From Oceanobacillus limi (lineage in GTDB: Bacteria > Bacillota > Bacilli > Bacillales > Amphibacillaceae): a DNA stretch of 64,000 nt. A program made the translations under genes and the position numbers. The DNA lies in assembly GCF_900111445.1 (NCBI RefSeq), contig NZ_FOHE01000005.1:129998-193997 (forward strand), given 5' to 3'. Positions 34,793 to 43,620 of this stretch are shown piece by piece. The stretch's first letter is position 1. Each line of letters starts with the position of its first letter. The notes beneath the pieces are model-generated. The model had not been told where the DNA came from, ran no database searches, and was given only the letters and a program-made list of their open reading frames with translations.

Positions 34793-35891
34793 ATGGAACT
34801 TGCAGAAATTAGAAATGAATTAGATAAAATGAATACGCGTGTAGCGGAATTTAGGGGGTCTCTTTGACTTAGATTCAAAAAATGCACGTATTCAAGAGCT
34901 GGAATTAGAAATGACCGAACCGGGTTTTTGGGATGACCAAAATACGGCACAAAAAGTAATTGACGAAGCCAATGGATTAAAAAGTTATGTAAATAAATTT
35001 GATGAAATAGCGGAACGGATTGACGATTTAGAGGTCAACTATGAATTGGTAAAAGAAGAAAATGATGAAGAGTTATATGAAGAGCTAAATAACGAAGTTA
35101 CAGCTGTTCGGCAAGAAATTAATAATTTTGAATTGCAAATGCTATTAAGTGAACCATACGATGCAAATAATGCTATTTTGGAACTTCATCCCGGTGCAGG
35201 TGGAACAGAGTCACAAGATTGGGCTAGTATGCTCCTTCGTATGTATCAAAGATGGGCGGATTCAAAAGGATTTTCTGTGGAAACCTTAGATTATTTACCA
35301 GGCGATGAAGCAGGAGTTAAAAGTGTTACGTTGCTTATTAAAGGGCATAATGCGTATGGATATTTGAAAGCAGAAAAAGGGGTCCATCGCTTGGTACGCA
35401 TTTCACCTTTTGATTCTTCGGGACGGCGCCATACATCATTTGCATCTTGTGAAGTGATGCCTGAGCTTTCAGATGATGTAGACATTGAAGTGAGAACGGA
35501 AGATATTAAGGTTGATACGTATCGGGCTAGTGGAGCAGGTGGGCAGCATGTTAATACAACAGATTCTGCTGTTCGTATTACCCACCTTCCAACAAATACA
35601 GTTGTTACATGTCAAAATGAACGCTCCCAGATTAAAAATAGAGAAGCAGCCATGAAAATGTTAAAAGCAAAGTTATATCAGCTCGAAATTGAAAGGCAAC
35701 AGCAAGAGCTAGCTGATATTCGTGGAGAGCAAAAAGAAATTGGTTGGGGAAGTCAAATTCGTTCCTATGTATTCCATCCGTACTCTATGGTTAAAGATCA
35801 TCGCACAAATATGGAAATTGGGAATACACAAGGGGTAATGGATGGAGATTTAGATCCATTTATCGATGCTTATTTACGATTGAAAATGTGA
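34793..35891 (+). CDS. prfB: peptide chain release factor 2 with programmed +1 frameshift
   Basis: The ATG at 34793 (GAGGTGACT upstream) opens 24 codons that end in an in-frame TGA at 34865-34867. It sits in AGGGGGTCTCTTTGAC, the classic RF2 shift site: an internal Shine-Dalgarno AGGGGG, then CTT TGA C. Skipping one base continues as [11 protein letters not shown] to 35891, giving about 365 residues. Stop recognition SPF (RISPFDSSG) and the GGQ of SGAGGQHVN are intact. RF2 reads its own TGA, so synthesis is autoregulated. The gene is whole, not a pseudogene. Confidence 0.97.
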
Positions 35892-35910
35892 TTAATGTCA
35901 CGCTTTTAAA

Positions 35911-35952
35911 AAACGTTGGATTCCTTGCGTAACAAGGGATTCAGCGTTTTTT
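35911..35952 (+). terminator. terminator after prfB
   Basis: AACGTTGGATTCCTTG pairs imperfectly with CAAGGGATTCAGCGTT, followed by TTTTT. Confidence 0.85.
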
Positions 35953-36125
35953 TGTGTTTGAGATAATTTCATGAATTTGCCACAATTTGCTAAAATCATT
36001 GGCACGCCTGGTTTTAGCATTCTCAACAGCAAAATAGTTGCTTAACACGTGGTTTTATTATTTTTTTAATGGGTTATAATAAACATGATAGATGATTTAT
36101 ACAAATTTTGTTAGGGGGATTTAAC

Positions 36126-36461
36126 ATGAAAAAATGGCTGTTTGCAATTTTATTTGGTTCTGCCCTCGTGCTTGGGGCATGTGGTGGAGATGATGATGGA
36201 GCAGACTCAGGTGGTAATGGAGATGGTGGAGAAACAACCGAAGCTTCTGCTGCTGAAGAGGTTTATCAACAAAACTGTTCCGCATGTCATGGCGCAGACT
36301 TATCCGGTGGAGCTGGTAAAGACTTAACTGCAATTGGATCAAAATATTCTGCAGAAGAAATTGAAGAGATTATCCACGAAGGTATTGGTACAATGCAGCC
36401 GCAAAACGTTGATCCTGAAGATGCTGAAACACTTGCAAATTGGTTAGCAGAAAAGAAATAA
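36126..36461 (+). CDS. cccB: lipoprotein cytochrome c-551
   Basis: 111 residues. A lipoprotein signal with the lipobox VLGAC, then a G/D/S-rich flexible linker and a single c-type haem domain with CSACHG and the axial methionine probably in GTMQPQ. It is a membrane-tethered electron carrier on the outer face. The ATG at 36126 follows TAGGGGG; the upstream TTG is rejected. Same place between prfB and ftsE as in B. subtilis. Confidence 0.92.
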   Translation: MKKWLFAILFGSALVLGACGGDDDGADSGGNGDGGETTEASAAEEVYQQNCSACHGADLSGGAGKDLTAIGSKYSAEEIEEIIHEGIGTMQPQNVDPEDAETLANWLAEKK

Positions 36462-36472
36462 AGTTTTAGAAA

Positions 36473-36507
36473 AAGTTTGATCTCACACGGATCAAGCTTT
36501 TTTTTTC
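36473..36507 (+). terminator. terminator after cccB
   Basis: AAGTTTGATC pairs with GATCAAGCTT and is followed by eight T. Confidence 0.9.
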
Positions 36508-36754
36508 TATTCAGGTGATCCCCCTTATTTTTGAAAGAATATACGAAGTACTATACAAGTACAAATTCTACTTAATATTGACGTAATATTACAAAACAAC
36601 CCAATGTTAACTCCGATGAAATATAATTGTAATAATTTTATGTCTAAAAATATTGCTGAAAAATGTTATAATGTAAAAGAACTTTTTTATATGGGCTAAA
36701 GTACTACTTAGTCTCTGCATGAATAAACATATCAAATAATAAAGGTGAGTTTAC

Positions 36755-37441
36755 ATGATAATAATGAAAGATGTATATAAAACGTATCCCAATGGGGTAA
36801 CGGCTTTAAATGGAATTTCAGTTGATATAAATCAAGGTGAATTTGTATATATAGTTGGTCCAAGTGGAGCAGGAAAATCGACTTTTGTTAAATTAATGTA
36901 TCGCGAAGTCGAACCTACCCGTGGACAACTCATGATTAATAATATGGATTTAAGTGATTTAAAAGAAAAGAATGTCCCTCATTTTCGTCGAGAAATAGGC
37001 GTTATCTTTCAGGACTTTAAATTACTTTCCAAGCTATCAGTCTATGAAAATATTGCTTTTGCTTTAGAAGTAATCGAAGAATCCCCTAAAAATATTCGTA
37101 AGCGTGTTATGGATGTATTGGATTTAGTTGGATTGAAAAATAAAGCCCGTTTTTTACCTGATGAGTTATCTGGTGGTGAACAACAGCGTGTGTCCATTGC
37201 CCGTGCAATCGTTAACCATCCAAAGATTGTTATTGCGGACGAGCCTACTGGAAACTTAGATCCAGAGACGTCATGGGAAATAATGAAAGTGTTTGAAGAG
37301 ATTAATGCTAGAGGTACAACAATTTTGATGGCTACACATTCTAAAGAAATTGTTAACTCCATAAAAAAGCGCGTTATTGCAATTGAAGATGGTTTGATTG
37401 TAAGAGACCAACACCGAGGTGAATACGGTTATGAAAGCTAG
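36755..37441 (+). CDS. ftsE: cell division ATP-binding protein FtsE
   Basis: 228 residues. ABC ATPase with Walker A GPSGAGKST at 35-43, the LSGGEQQR signature and Walker B in VIADEPTGNLD. With FtsX it forms a membrane complex that activates a cell-wall hydrolase rather than transporting a solute. A perfect TATAAT at 36667-36672 about 85 bases upstream is a likely -10. It overlaps ftsX by 11 bases. Confidence 0.96.
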   Translation: MIIMKDVYKTYPNGVTALNGISVDINQGEFVYIVGPSGAGKSTFVKLMYREVEPTRGQLMINNMDLSDLKEKNVPHFRREIGVIFQDFKLLSKLSVYENIAFALEVIEESPKNIRKRVMDVLDLVGLKNKARFLPDELSGGEQQRVSIARAIVNHPKIVIADEPTGNLDPETSWEIMKVFEEINARGTTILMATHSKEIVNSIKKRVIAIEDGLIVRDQHRGEYGYES

Positions 37442-38324
37442 AACATTAAAAAGACATCTACGTGAAAGTATAAAAAACCTATTCCGTAACGGATGGATGA
37501 CGGTTGCATCTGCAGGAGCTGTTACAGTCACATTGGTTTTGGTAGGAGCATTCTTGGCAATTATGTTAAACCTAAACCATATGGCTACTAAAATTGAAGA
37601 CGATGTAGTGATCAAGGCTATGATCGACACAACAGCTGATGATGAACAAATTAAAACGTTAAAAGAAGAAATTGAGGACTTACAAAAAGTAGATACGGTT
37701 ATATTTTCTTCTAAAGATGAGGAATTAAAAAGCTTAATTGAAGGTATGGGTGAAAGTGGAGAGTCGTGGGAATTATTCGAACAAGAAAATCCATTAAGTC
37801 ATGCGTACATTATTCGAGCTATTGATCCACAGGACACAGAAATTATTGCCGATCAAATTAGTGCGTTTAATCATGTCGAGGAAGTTTCTTATGGACAAGA
37901 AGTCGTCCGTAATCTTTTCACGTTTAATAACTATGCGAGAACGATTGGATTTGTATTAATTGTAGGGCTAGTATTAACGGCTGCTTTCCTTATATCAAAC
38001 ACGATCAAGCTTACAATAATGGCCCGTAGTAAAGAAATTGGAATTATGAAGTTGGTAGGAGCAACAAACGGGTTTATTCGTTGGCCATTCTTCATTGAAG
38101 GAATGTTACTGGGAGTATTAGGGTCGATTATTCCAATAGTAGGTATTCTGACTGGCTATAAATTCTTTGAAAATAGTATATCAGAAATTAGCGCTATAGG
38201 ATTCGTAGATTTACTACAATATAATCCATTTGCATGGCAGCTTTCCTTCATTATTCTAGGAATTGGAGCGTTGATCGGAATTTGGGGAAGTGTCATGAGT
38301 GTACGTAAATTCTTAAAAGTTTAG
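37431..38324 (+). CDS. ftsX: cell division membrane protein FtsX
   Basis: 297 residues. A cytoplasmic N-terminus (KARTLKRHLRESIKNLFRNGWMT), one membrane helix, a large extracellular loop (about 45-165) and three further helices, ending in the usual SVRKFLKV. The ATG at 37431 has GAGGTG upstream, inside the end of ftsE. The extracellular loop is the part that contacts the wall hydrolase, probably the product of the next gene. Confidence 0.96.
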   Translation: MKARTLKRHLRESIKNLFRNGWMTVASAGAVTVTLVLVGAFLAIMLNLNHMATKIEDDVVIKAMIDTTADDEQIKTLKEEIEDLQKVDTVIFSSKDEELKSLIEGMGESGESWELFEQENPLSHAYIIRAIDPQDTEIIADQISAFNHVEEVSYGQEVVRNLFTFNNYARTIGFVLIVGLVLTAAFLISNTIKLTIMARSKEIGIMKLVGATNGFIRWPFFIEGMLLGVLGSIIPIVGILTGYKFFENSISEISAIGFVDLLQYNPFAWQLSFIILGIGALIGIWGSVMSVRKFLKV

Positions 38325-38375
38325 TAATGAATTAGAACAGAGTCAAAGTTGATTCGTTGAGAGGGGAATGATGGG

Positions 38376-39692
38376 ATGAAGAAATTATTACCTTTTTTGC
38401 TTATTGCAGCATTAGTATTGTCTGCATCAAATATTCATGGTGATCTTGTTTCGGCTGAATCAAAAAACTTAGATGAGCTTAAAAAAGAGAAGTCGGAAAT
38501 TGAAAAAAAACAGAAAGACTTAGAAAGTGAAAAAAGCGATACGGAAAAGAAGCTAGAAGAAAATAAAGAAAAGCAAAATTCGGTTCAAAGTGATATTAAC
38601 TCGCTGGATCAGCAATTAGCGGACACACAGGCTTCTATTCAATCAAAACAAAGTGAAATTGATGATACAAATAAGGAAATTGATGATTTAGGAAATAAAA
38701 TCGAAGAGCTTAAGGAAGAAATTGAAGAGTTAAAAGAAGAGATTAAGGAATTAGAAGAAAAGATAGAGAAGCGGGAAGCTTTACTCAAGGACCGCTTACG
38801 TGCGATCCAAAAAAATGGTGGTACGATGAGATATATAGAAGTATTGCTAGGCTCTAGTAGTTTTGCAGATTTTATTAGTCGAACTGCGGCTGTTAATGTG
38901 ATGATGGACCAAGATAAAGCAATCATGGAATCATTAAATGAAGATCGTATCACAGTTGAAAATAAAAAAACTCAGGTCGAAGATAATAAAACAGAAGTAG
39001 AAGCAAAGAAAGTAGAAGTAGAAGATAAAAAGCTTGCATTAGAGAATCAAAAAGAAGAACTAGTGGCGCTACAGGGACAACTTGATCAACAAATGGCTGA
39101 AAAAGAATCACTAATGGCTCAGCTAGAAGAAGAGCATGAGCACTTAGAAGAAATTGAACTTACACTAGAAGAGGAACAAGAAATTCTACGAGCAGAAGCT
39201 TCTGCAAAGCAAAAAGCAATTGCAATGGCAGAACGTGAGTTAGAACAATTGAACAAAAATGATAATGAACAAGCTAGTTCAGGAAATCCAAATGGAATTT
39301 TTATTCACCCAGCAAATGGTAGAATTTCATCTCAATTTGGAATGAGATATCACCCAATTAAACATGTAAACAAATTACACTCAGGAACTGATTTTGCTGT
39401 AGGAACAGGAACTGCGTTGAAAGCTCCTGCTGATGGAGTAGTTAGTCGTGCAGCGTGGGTCGGTGGTTTTGGAAATGCCATTTTCATTTCACATTACATT
39501 GATGGTCAAAGCTATACGACCGTATCGGCACATCTGAGCAGTATGTCAGTTTCACCTGGACAAGAAGTGAAACAAGGACAAGTCATTGGAAGAACAGGTA
39601 ATACAGGAAATTCAACTGGACCACACCTTCATTTTGAGGTACATATTGGAGGATATGGTAATCCAGTAGATCCGATGAAATATTTGCGTTAA
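38376..39692 (+). CDS. coiled-coil M23-family murein hydrolase (EnvC-like)
   Basis: 438 residues. A signal peptide (1-28) is followed by a very long coiled coil (about 33-300, with repeated KxEELKEEI-type heptads) and a C-terminal M23/LytM domain. Zinc-site motifs HSGTDF and GPHLHFEV are present, so it should be an active endopeptidase. The plan matches EnvC/PcsB-like partners of FtsEX. In B. subtilis FtsEX controls the NlpC/P60 enzyme CwlO from another locus. Here an M23 enzyme lies 51 bases after ftsX, so it is the obvious FtsEX client. Confidence 0.88.
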   Translation: MKKLLPFLLIAALVLSASNIHGDLVSAESKNLDELKKEKSEIEKKQKDLESEKSDTEKKLEENKEKQNSVQSDINSLDQQLADTQASIQSKQSEIDDTNKEIDDLGNKIEELKEEIEELKEEIKELEEKIEKREALLKDRLRAIQKNGGTMRYIEVLLGSSSFADFISRTAAVNVMMDQDKAIMESLNEDRITVENKKTQVEDNKTEVEAKKVEVEDKKLALENQKEELVALQGQLDQQMAEKESLMAQLEEEHEHLEEIELTLEEEQEILRAEASAKQKAIAMAERELEQLNKNDNEQASSGNPNGIFIHPANGRISSQFGMRYHPIKHVNKLHSGTDFAVGTGTALKAPADGVVSRAAWVGGFGNAIFISHYIDGQSYTTVSAHLSSMSVSPGQEVKQGQVIGRTGNTGNSTGPHLHFEVHIGGYGNPVDPMKYLR

Positions 39693-39696
39693 GTTG

Positions 39697-39731
39697 AAAA
39701 GGCATCCCCTTCACTGGGTGTGATGCCTTTT
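39697..39731 (+). terminator. terminator after the M23 hydrolase gene
   Basis: AAAAGGCATC pairs with GATGCCTTTT with a further inner pairing, followed by TTC. Confidence 0.8.
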
Positions 39732-39843
39732 TTCATACTTATGTATAAATAAATAAGTTAAATCCATAGTCAACTTAAGCATATAGTGGTATGCTTTTTT
39801 ATATTACATAAAATGTACTAAACATAATTTTTGGGGTGAAAAC

Positions 39844-41313
39844 ATGAAATTAAAATTAGCACATATTATCCTTATTCTAGTTGCGGCCTTAGCTTTGGGT
39901 TTTGCCGGTGGGTATACAGGTGTTCAAATGGCTGCTTCTAATCAGGATGAACCAAATGAAACAGAATCTCCTGTTGAAGATGAGGAGAACGCTGAGGTTG
40001 AAATTTCAAACGAGTCACCACAGCATATGTCTAAGGTAGTCCAAGCATTTAACATTATCCAAGAAAATTATTTGGAAGAAGTGGAAGACCAACAACTAAT
40101 TGAAGGTGCGATTCAGGGAATGCTGGCGACATTAGAAGACCCATATAGTACTTATATGGACGTTGAAATGATGAAGGAATTTGATGAACAAATTGAATCT
40201 TCCTTTGAAGGTATAGGTGCAGAGGTTAGTATGGTTAATGGAAATGTAACGATCGTTGCTCCGATTAAAGATTCCCCTGCAGAGACAGCTGGATTAAGGC
40301 CAAATGATCAGATATTAGAAGTTGACGGCGAATCATTAGAAGGTTTAGATTTAAATGAAGCTGTAGCTAAAATACGTGGCGAAAAAGGGTCAGAGGTAAT
40401 CATTACGATCATGCGACCAGGTGCATCGGAAGCATTTGATATTCCAATTATTCGTGATACGATTCCAGTTGATACGGTTTATTCAGAAATGAAAACGGTA
40501 GATGGTAAAGAAACGGGAATTATTGAAATTACGAATTTTTCTGAGAACACATCTGCTGAGTTTGCTGAACAACTACAGCAATTAGAGGATGATGGAATGG
40601 AAGGATTAGTAATTGATGTGCGTGGTAATCCAGGGGGATTGTTAAATTCAGTTGAAGAAATTCTAGGTCTTTTTGTGCCAAAAGATATTCCATATGTGCA
40701 AATAGAAGATAGAGATGGAAATAAGTCTCCATATCATTCTAATTTAGATAAGAAAAAAGATTATCCAATAAATGTTATTGTCAATGAGGGCAGTGCTTCT
40801 GCATCGGAAATTTTAGCAGTTGCGATGAAAGAAGCTGGCTATGATGTCATAGGGACTACTTCTTTCGGTAAAGGAACCGTCCAGCAAGCAGTTCCTCTAG
40901 GAGATGGTAGTACTGTAAAACTTACATTTTTCAAGTGGTTATCACCTGAAGGAAACTGGATTCACGAAGAAGGGGTTGAACCTACAGTGGAGACAGAGCA
41001 GCCGGATTATTTCTATACAAATCCAGTTCAATTAGATGATGGTGAAACCTTAGGTTATGACCAATCCGATAATAAAATAGAAAACATTCAGAAGATGTTG
41101 GATGGATTAGGCTATAATCTGGAAAGAACAGACGGTTATTTTGATAAGTCAACAGAGGATGCTGTAAGCAAGTTTCAGCAAGAAAATGATTTAACTGATA
41201 CGGGTGAGGTTGACCAAGAAACAGCTAGTATGATTGAATATCAAGTAGTTGAAACCATTCGTGAAGGTAAGGATGACTTGCAGTTAGAAAAAGCGTTAGA
41301 AGTCCTTTATTAA
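39844..41313 (+). CDS. ctpB: carboxy-terminal processing protease CtpB
   Basis: 489 residues. An N-terminal membrane helix, a PDZ domain (about 120-195; GIGAEVSMVNGNVTIVAP to LRPNDQILEVDG region), then the S41 protease core with the catalytic serine in NEGSASASEI and lysine in TSFGKGTVQ. A peptidoglycan-binding domain closes it (about 415-470; IQKMLDGLGYN). In B. subtilis CtpB cuts SpoIVFA to time SigK activation. This orthologue keeps the same place after ftsEX. Confidence 0.93.
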   Translation: MKLKLAHIILILVAALALGFAGGYTGVQMAASNQDEPNETESPVEDEENAEVEISNESPQHMSKVVQAFNIIQENYLEEVEDQQLIEGAIQGMLATLEDPYSTYMDVEMMKEFDEQIESSFEGIGAEVSMVNGNVTIVAPIKDSPAETAGLRPNDQILEVDGESLEGLDLNEAVAKIRGEKGSEVIITIMRPGASEAFDIPIIRDTIPVDTVYSEMKTVDGKETGIIEITNFSENTSAEFAEQLQQLEDDGMEGLVIDVRGNPGGLLNSVEEILGLFVPKDIPYVQIEDRDGNKSPYHSNLDKKKDYPINVIVNEGSASASEILAVAMKEAGYDVIGTTSFGKGTVQQAVPLGDGSTVKLTFFKWLSPEGNWIHEEGVEPTVETEQPDYFYTNPVQLDDGETLGYDQSDNKIENIQKMLDGLGYNLERTDGYFDKSTEDAVSKFQQENDLTDTGEVDQETASMIEYQVVETIREGKDDLQLEKALEVLY

Positions 41314-41323
41314 TAATCGATGT

Positions 41324-41355
41324 AAATCCGTGAGTTCGTAACTCACGGATTTTTC
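41324..41355 (+). terminator. terminator after ctpB
   Basis: AAATCCGTGAGT pairs with ACTCACGGATTT around a 5-base loop, then TTC. Confidence 0.85.
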
Positions 41356-41461
41356 ACTGTTTTTACATAGATAGGCAGGAGAAATATAGTCACATAACGA
41401 ATATATATGGATATGGATAATTAGATAAAGAATAGCTGCAACGTGGTGGAGTGTGATCGTA

Positions 41462-42637
41462 ATGGTGGAATCTTGGTTGATAGAAGTTGTAAAAGGTATT
41501 GGTAGGGTATTTTTAAACCCTTTATTATATTGGGTATTCTTGTTGATGACCTTGGTTGGATATCGAAGAATTAAACGAGACAGATTAAATTTTGGCGTTA
41601 AGGTATTTAATTTGTTTTCGGAGTGGAAGGATACATGGCTTGCCTCCATGTTGTTTGGTTTATTTATATCCCTCCTCATGGTTGGAGTTGGTTTTGTCTT
41701 TTCCTATGAAACGTTAATTTTACTAAGTGTAGTCGTAATCTTGTTAAGCCTTTTTTTACGGTTTGGATTATTATCAGCTAGTTATTCAATTGGTATTACC
41801 TATCTATTATTACTGTTAATGCCAACAGTAATGGAGTATCAAACCTTAATTAATAAAGGTTTATTTTCCGAAGCAAATTTTACAGGCTTGAGTATTTTAA
41901 TGGGACTGTTTTTAATTTTTGAAGCGCAACAACTTCGGAAAACGGATCGAAATGAAACTTTTCCGGAACTAATACGAAGTAGCCGCGGTGCTTGGATAGG
42001 CCAACATCGGATTAAAAAGCTTTCCGTAATTCCATTTTTTACTTTAGTACCCGCTGGATTGATTACACCTTTTGCTCCCTACTGGCCATATATTACTATT
42101 GGGGGAGAAGCATATAGTTTAATCTTAATCCCATTTCTCATCGGTTTTGAACACTTGGTGAAGGGGAGCCTGCCACATGAAGCTGGGGTTAGGATTGCAA
42201 AAGCGGTATTTGTACTAGCATTGCTTGTCACAGCTATTGCAATAGGAAGTGTTTTTATTTCCTGGTTATCTATTGTAGCCATCGTTGTTGGAATCATCGG
42301 TAGAGAAATAATTAATTATCGACATCGTATTCAAGACAATGGCAATCAACCTTATTTTCGTCAAGTGGATAATGGATTACAAATTCTTTCCATTATCCCT
42401 GGTTCACCTGCAGATCGCTTAAATATATTAATTGGAGAAATGATAACCAAAGTAAATGGACAAAAAGTATCTACAGAAAAACAGTTTTATGAAGCATTAC
42501 AAGAAACGGGTGCGTTTTTTAAAATGGAAGTAATTGATGATGCTGGTGAAGTGCGTTTTGTACAGAGTGCCTTGTATGAAGGAGATCATCATGAGTTAGG
42601 CCTTATCTTTATTACGAAACCGTATCGTAATAAATAG
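41462..42637 (+). CDS. minJ: division-site protein MinJ (multi-spanning PDZ protein)
   Basis: About 391 residues. Six to eight membrane helices (about 10-275) precede a cytoplasmic PDZ domain (about 300-385; LQILSIIPGSPADRLNILIGEMITKVNGQ region). MinJ links DivIVA at the pole or septum to MinD in B. subtilis. The ATG at 41462 is preferred; the GTG at 41453 lies too close to GGTGGAG. Order ctpB-minJ resembles B. subtilis, but swrAA is not seen. Confidence 0.85.
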   Translation: MVESWLIEVVKGIGRVFLNPLLYWVFLLMTLVGYRRIKRDRLNFGVKVFNLFSEWKDTWLASMLFGLFISLLMVGVGFVFSYETLILLSVVVILLSLFLRFGLLSASYSIGITYLLLLLMPTVMEYQTLINKGLFSEANFTGLSILMGLFLIFEAQQLRKTDRNETFPELIRSSRGAWIGQHRIKKLSVIPFFTLVPAGLITPFAPYWPYITIGGEAYSLILIPFLIGFEHLVKGSLPHEAGVRIAKAVFVLALLVTAIAIGSVFISWLSIVAIVVGIIGREIINYRHRIQDNGNQPYFRQVDNGLQILSIIPGSPADRLNILIGEMITKVNGQKVSTEKQFYEALQETGAFFKMEVIDDAGEVRFVQSALYEGDHHELGLIFITKPYRNK

Positions 42638-42674
42638 TACTTTTTGCAAGGACGATAGTATATTATCAAAGAAT

Positions 42675-42729
42675 AATCCGAACTATGTTTTATCCTTACT
42701 TAGGATTGAATTAGTTCGGGATTTTTTGT
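42675..42729 (+). terminator. terminator after minJ
   Basis: AATCCGAACTA pairs with TAGTTCGGGATT (one bulged G) over a 26-base loop that itself can pair (ATCCTTACTTAGGAT), followed by TTTTTG. Confidence 0.75.
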
Positions 42730-42750
42730 TTTACGTAGGTGGTGTAGATA

Positions 42751-43248
42751 ATATATAATGCGACGTAATTTATCAAATTCTATTGTTCAAAATTTATGAG
42801 GTAACGTGGCTATTAACACCGCTACGGAAATACACTACGCTTTCCGTGGGCTTGCGCTGAGCCTCCTCGTTCGCAAAACAAGTGCGCCTGTGTCTTCCAG
42901 TAACTCTTTGTAGCAGGCTTCCTCAGCGCAAGGGAACAAAGAAGTTTATTCAAGTAGTACCCTCGCTCACTGTGGGGACTCATCGTCTTCGCTTTCCCAC
43001 AGGACAAAGAAAGCTTCGTCAGCGACACATCGCACGTAGAAAAAGTGTCTTCTTTTTCAAGGAGTCTCCATGTATTTCCTTCGCTATAGCGGCTTGGTAA
43101 TTATCATAAAGTCATAGAGTTCATGATTTTTCTTCCTCTGAAATATGAACCACTACAACAGCGGAGTATTCTGTCGTAGCGAAATTTTTAGCACTCTCGA
43201 AAGATGGAAAAGGAAGGAGGTTTTACTAAAAGTTTACGTCGCATCATC
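42751..43248. repeat. composite dispersed element A
   Basis: Ends: ATAATGCGACGTAA at 42755-42768 and TTTACGTCGCATCAT at 43234-43248, an inverted pair. Inside, CCGCTACGG...CTTTCCGTGGG (from 42819) is mirrored by a decayed copy near 43069-43090 (CGCTATAGCGG). No ORF with coding character is present; small frames in it are by-products. The same ends and core are found at 47549-48200, 53313-53733 and 60373-61204. Confidence 0.7.
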
Positions 43249-43368
43249 GATTAAATATGAATCATCTAGCCATTTTTAATTTTAAACCTGCACGTACCTA
43301 TCAGTAAGCCCAATTGATTGAAGGTTAACTATGTAAGTCAGTGTCTTTAGAATGGATCGCAACTCAAA

Positions 43369-43385
43369 ATGTGAACATTTCACAT
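43369..43385. promoter_or_regulatory. palindrome resembling an Rex/FNR-type operator
   Basis: ATGTGAA and TTCACAT face each other across 3 bases. This is close to the Rex operator TTGTGAA-N4-TTCACAA and to FNR half sites, but the spacing is one base short for either. It lies 250 bases before nirK. Confidence 0.3.
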
Positions 43386-43502
43386 AATTATGAGAAAAAA
43401 CAAGTTCTGCAAACCAGTTATTTCCACTATTAATACCGTAATAACCTTGATAAAAATGTGTATATTGTGTGTCAAAGATTGTTCATAATTGCACATGAAT
43501 TA

Positions 43503-43545
43503 AGTGAGCCAAATCACGGGTGCGAAAGCGGTATCAACTTAAAAT
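43503..43545 (+). promoter_or_regulatory. FNR/CRP-type site and -10 box of the nirK promoter
   Basis: AGTGA-GCCAAA-TCACG (43503-43518) matches TGTGA-N6-TCACA at 8 of 10 positions. TAAAAT lies at 43540-43545, so a transcript starting near 43552 would have the site centred at about -41.5, the class II activator position. Anaerobic activation of nirK is therefore plausible. The regulator itself is not in the window. Confidence 0.5.
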
Positions 43546-43620
43546 TGAATTAAAGATAAGTGGTATGTTAAAAGAGTGGATTCGATAAAACTTATCTAAT
43601 AAATTGATGAGGTGAGTGTT

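Noticed and set aside
34793-35891. prfB as a pseudogene or as a shorter gene starting at 34911.
   Set aside because: The in-frame TGA sits in the conserved RF2 shift site and the protein continues normally after +1 shift.
42822-43100. Short frames on both strands within element A, and similar ones at 53360-53871 and 61122-61346.
   Set aside because: They follow the palindromic repeat sequence, lack ribosome binding sites and have no conserved domain.
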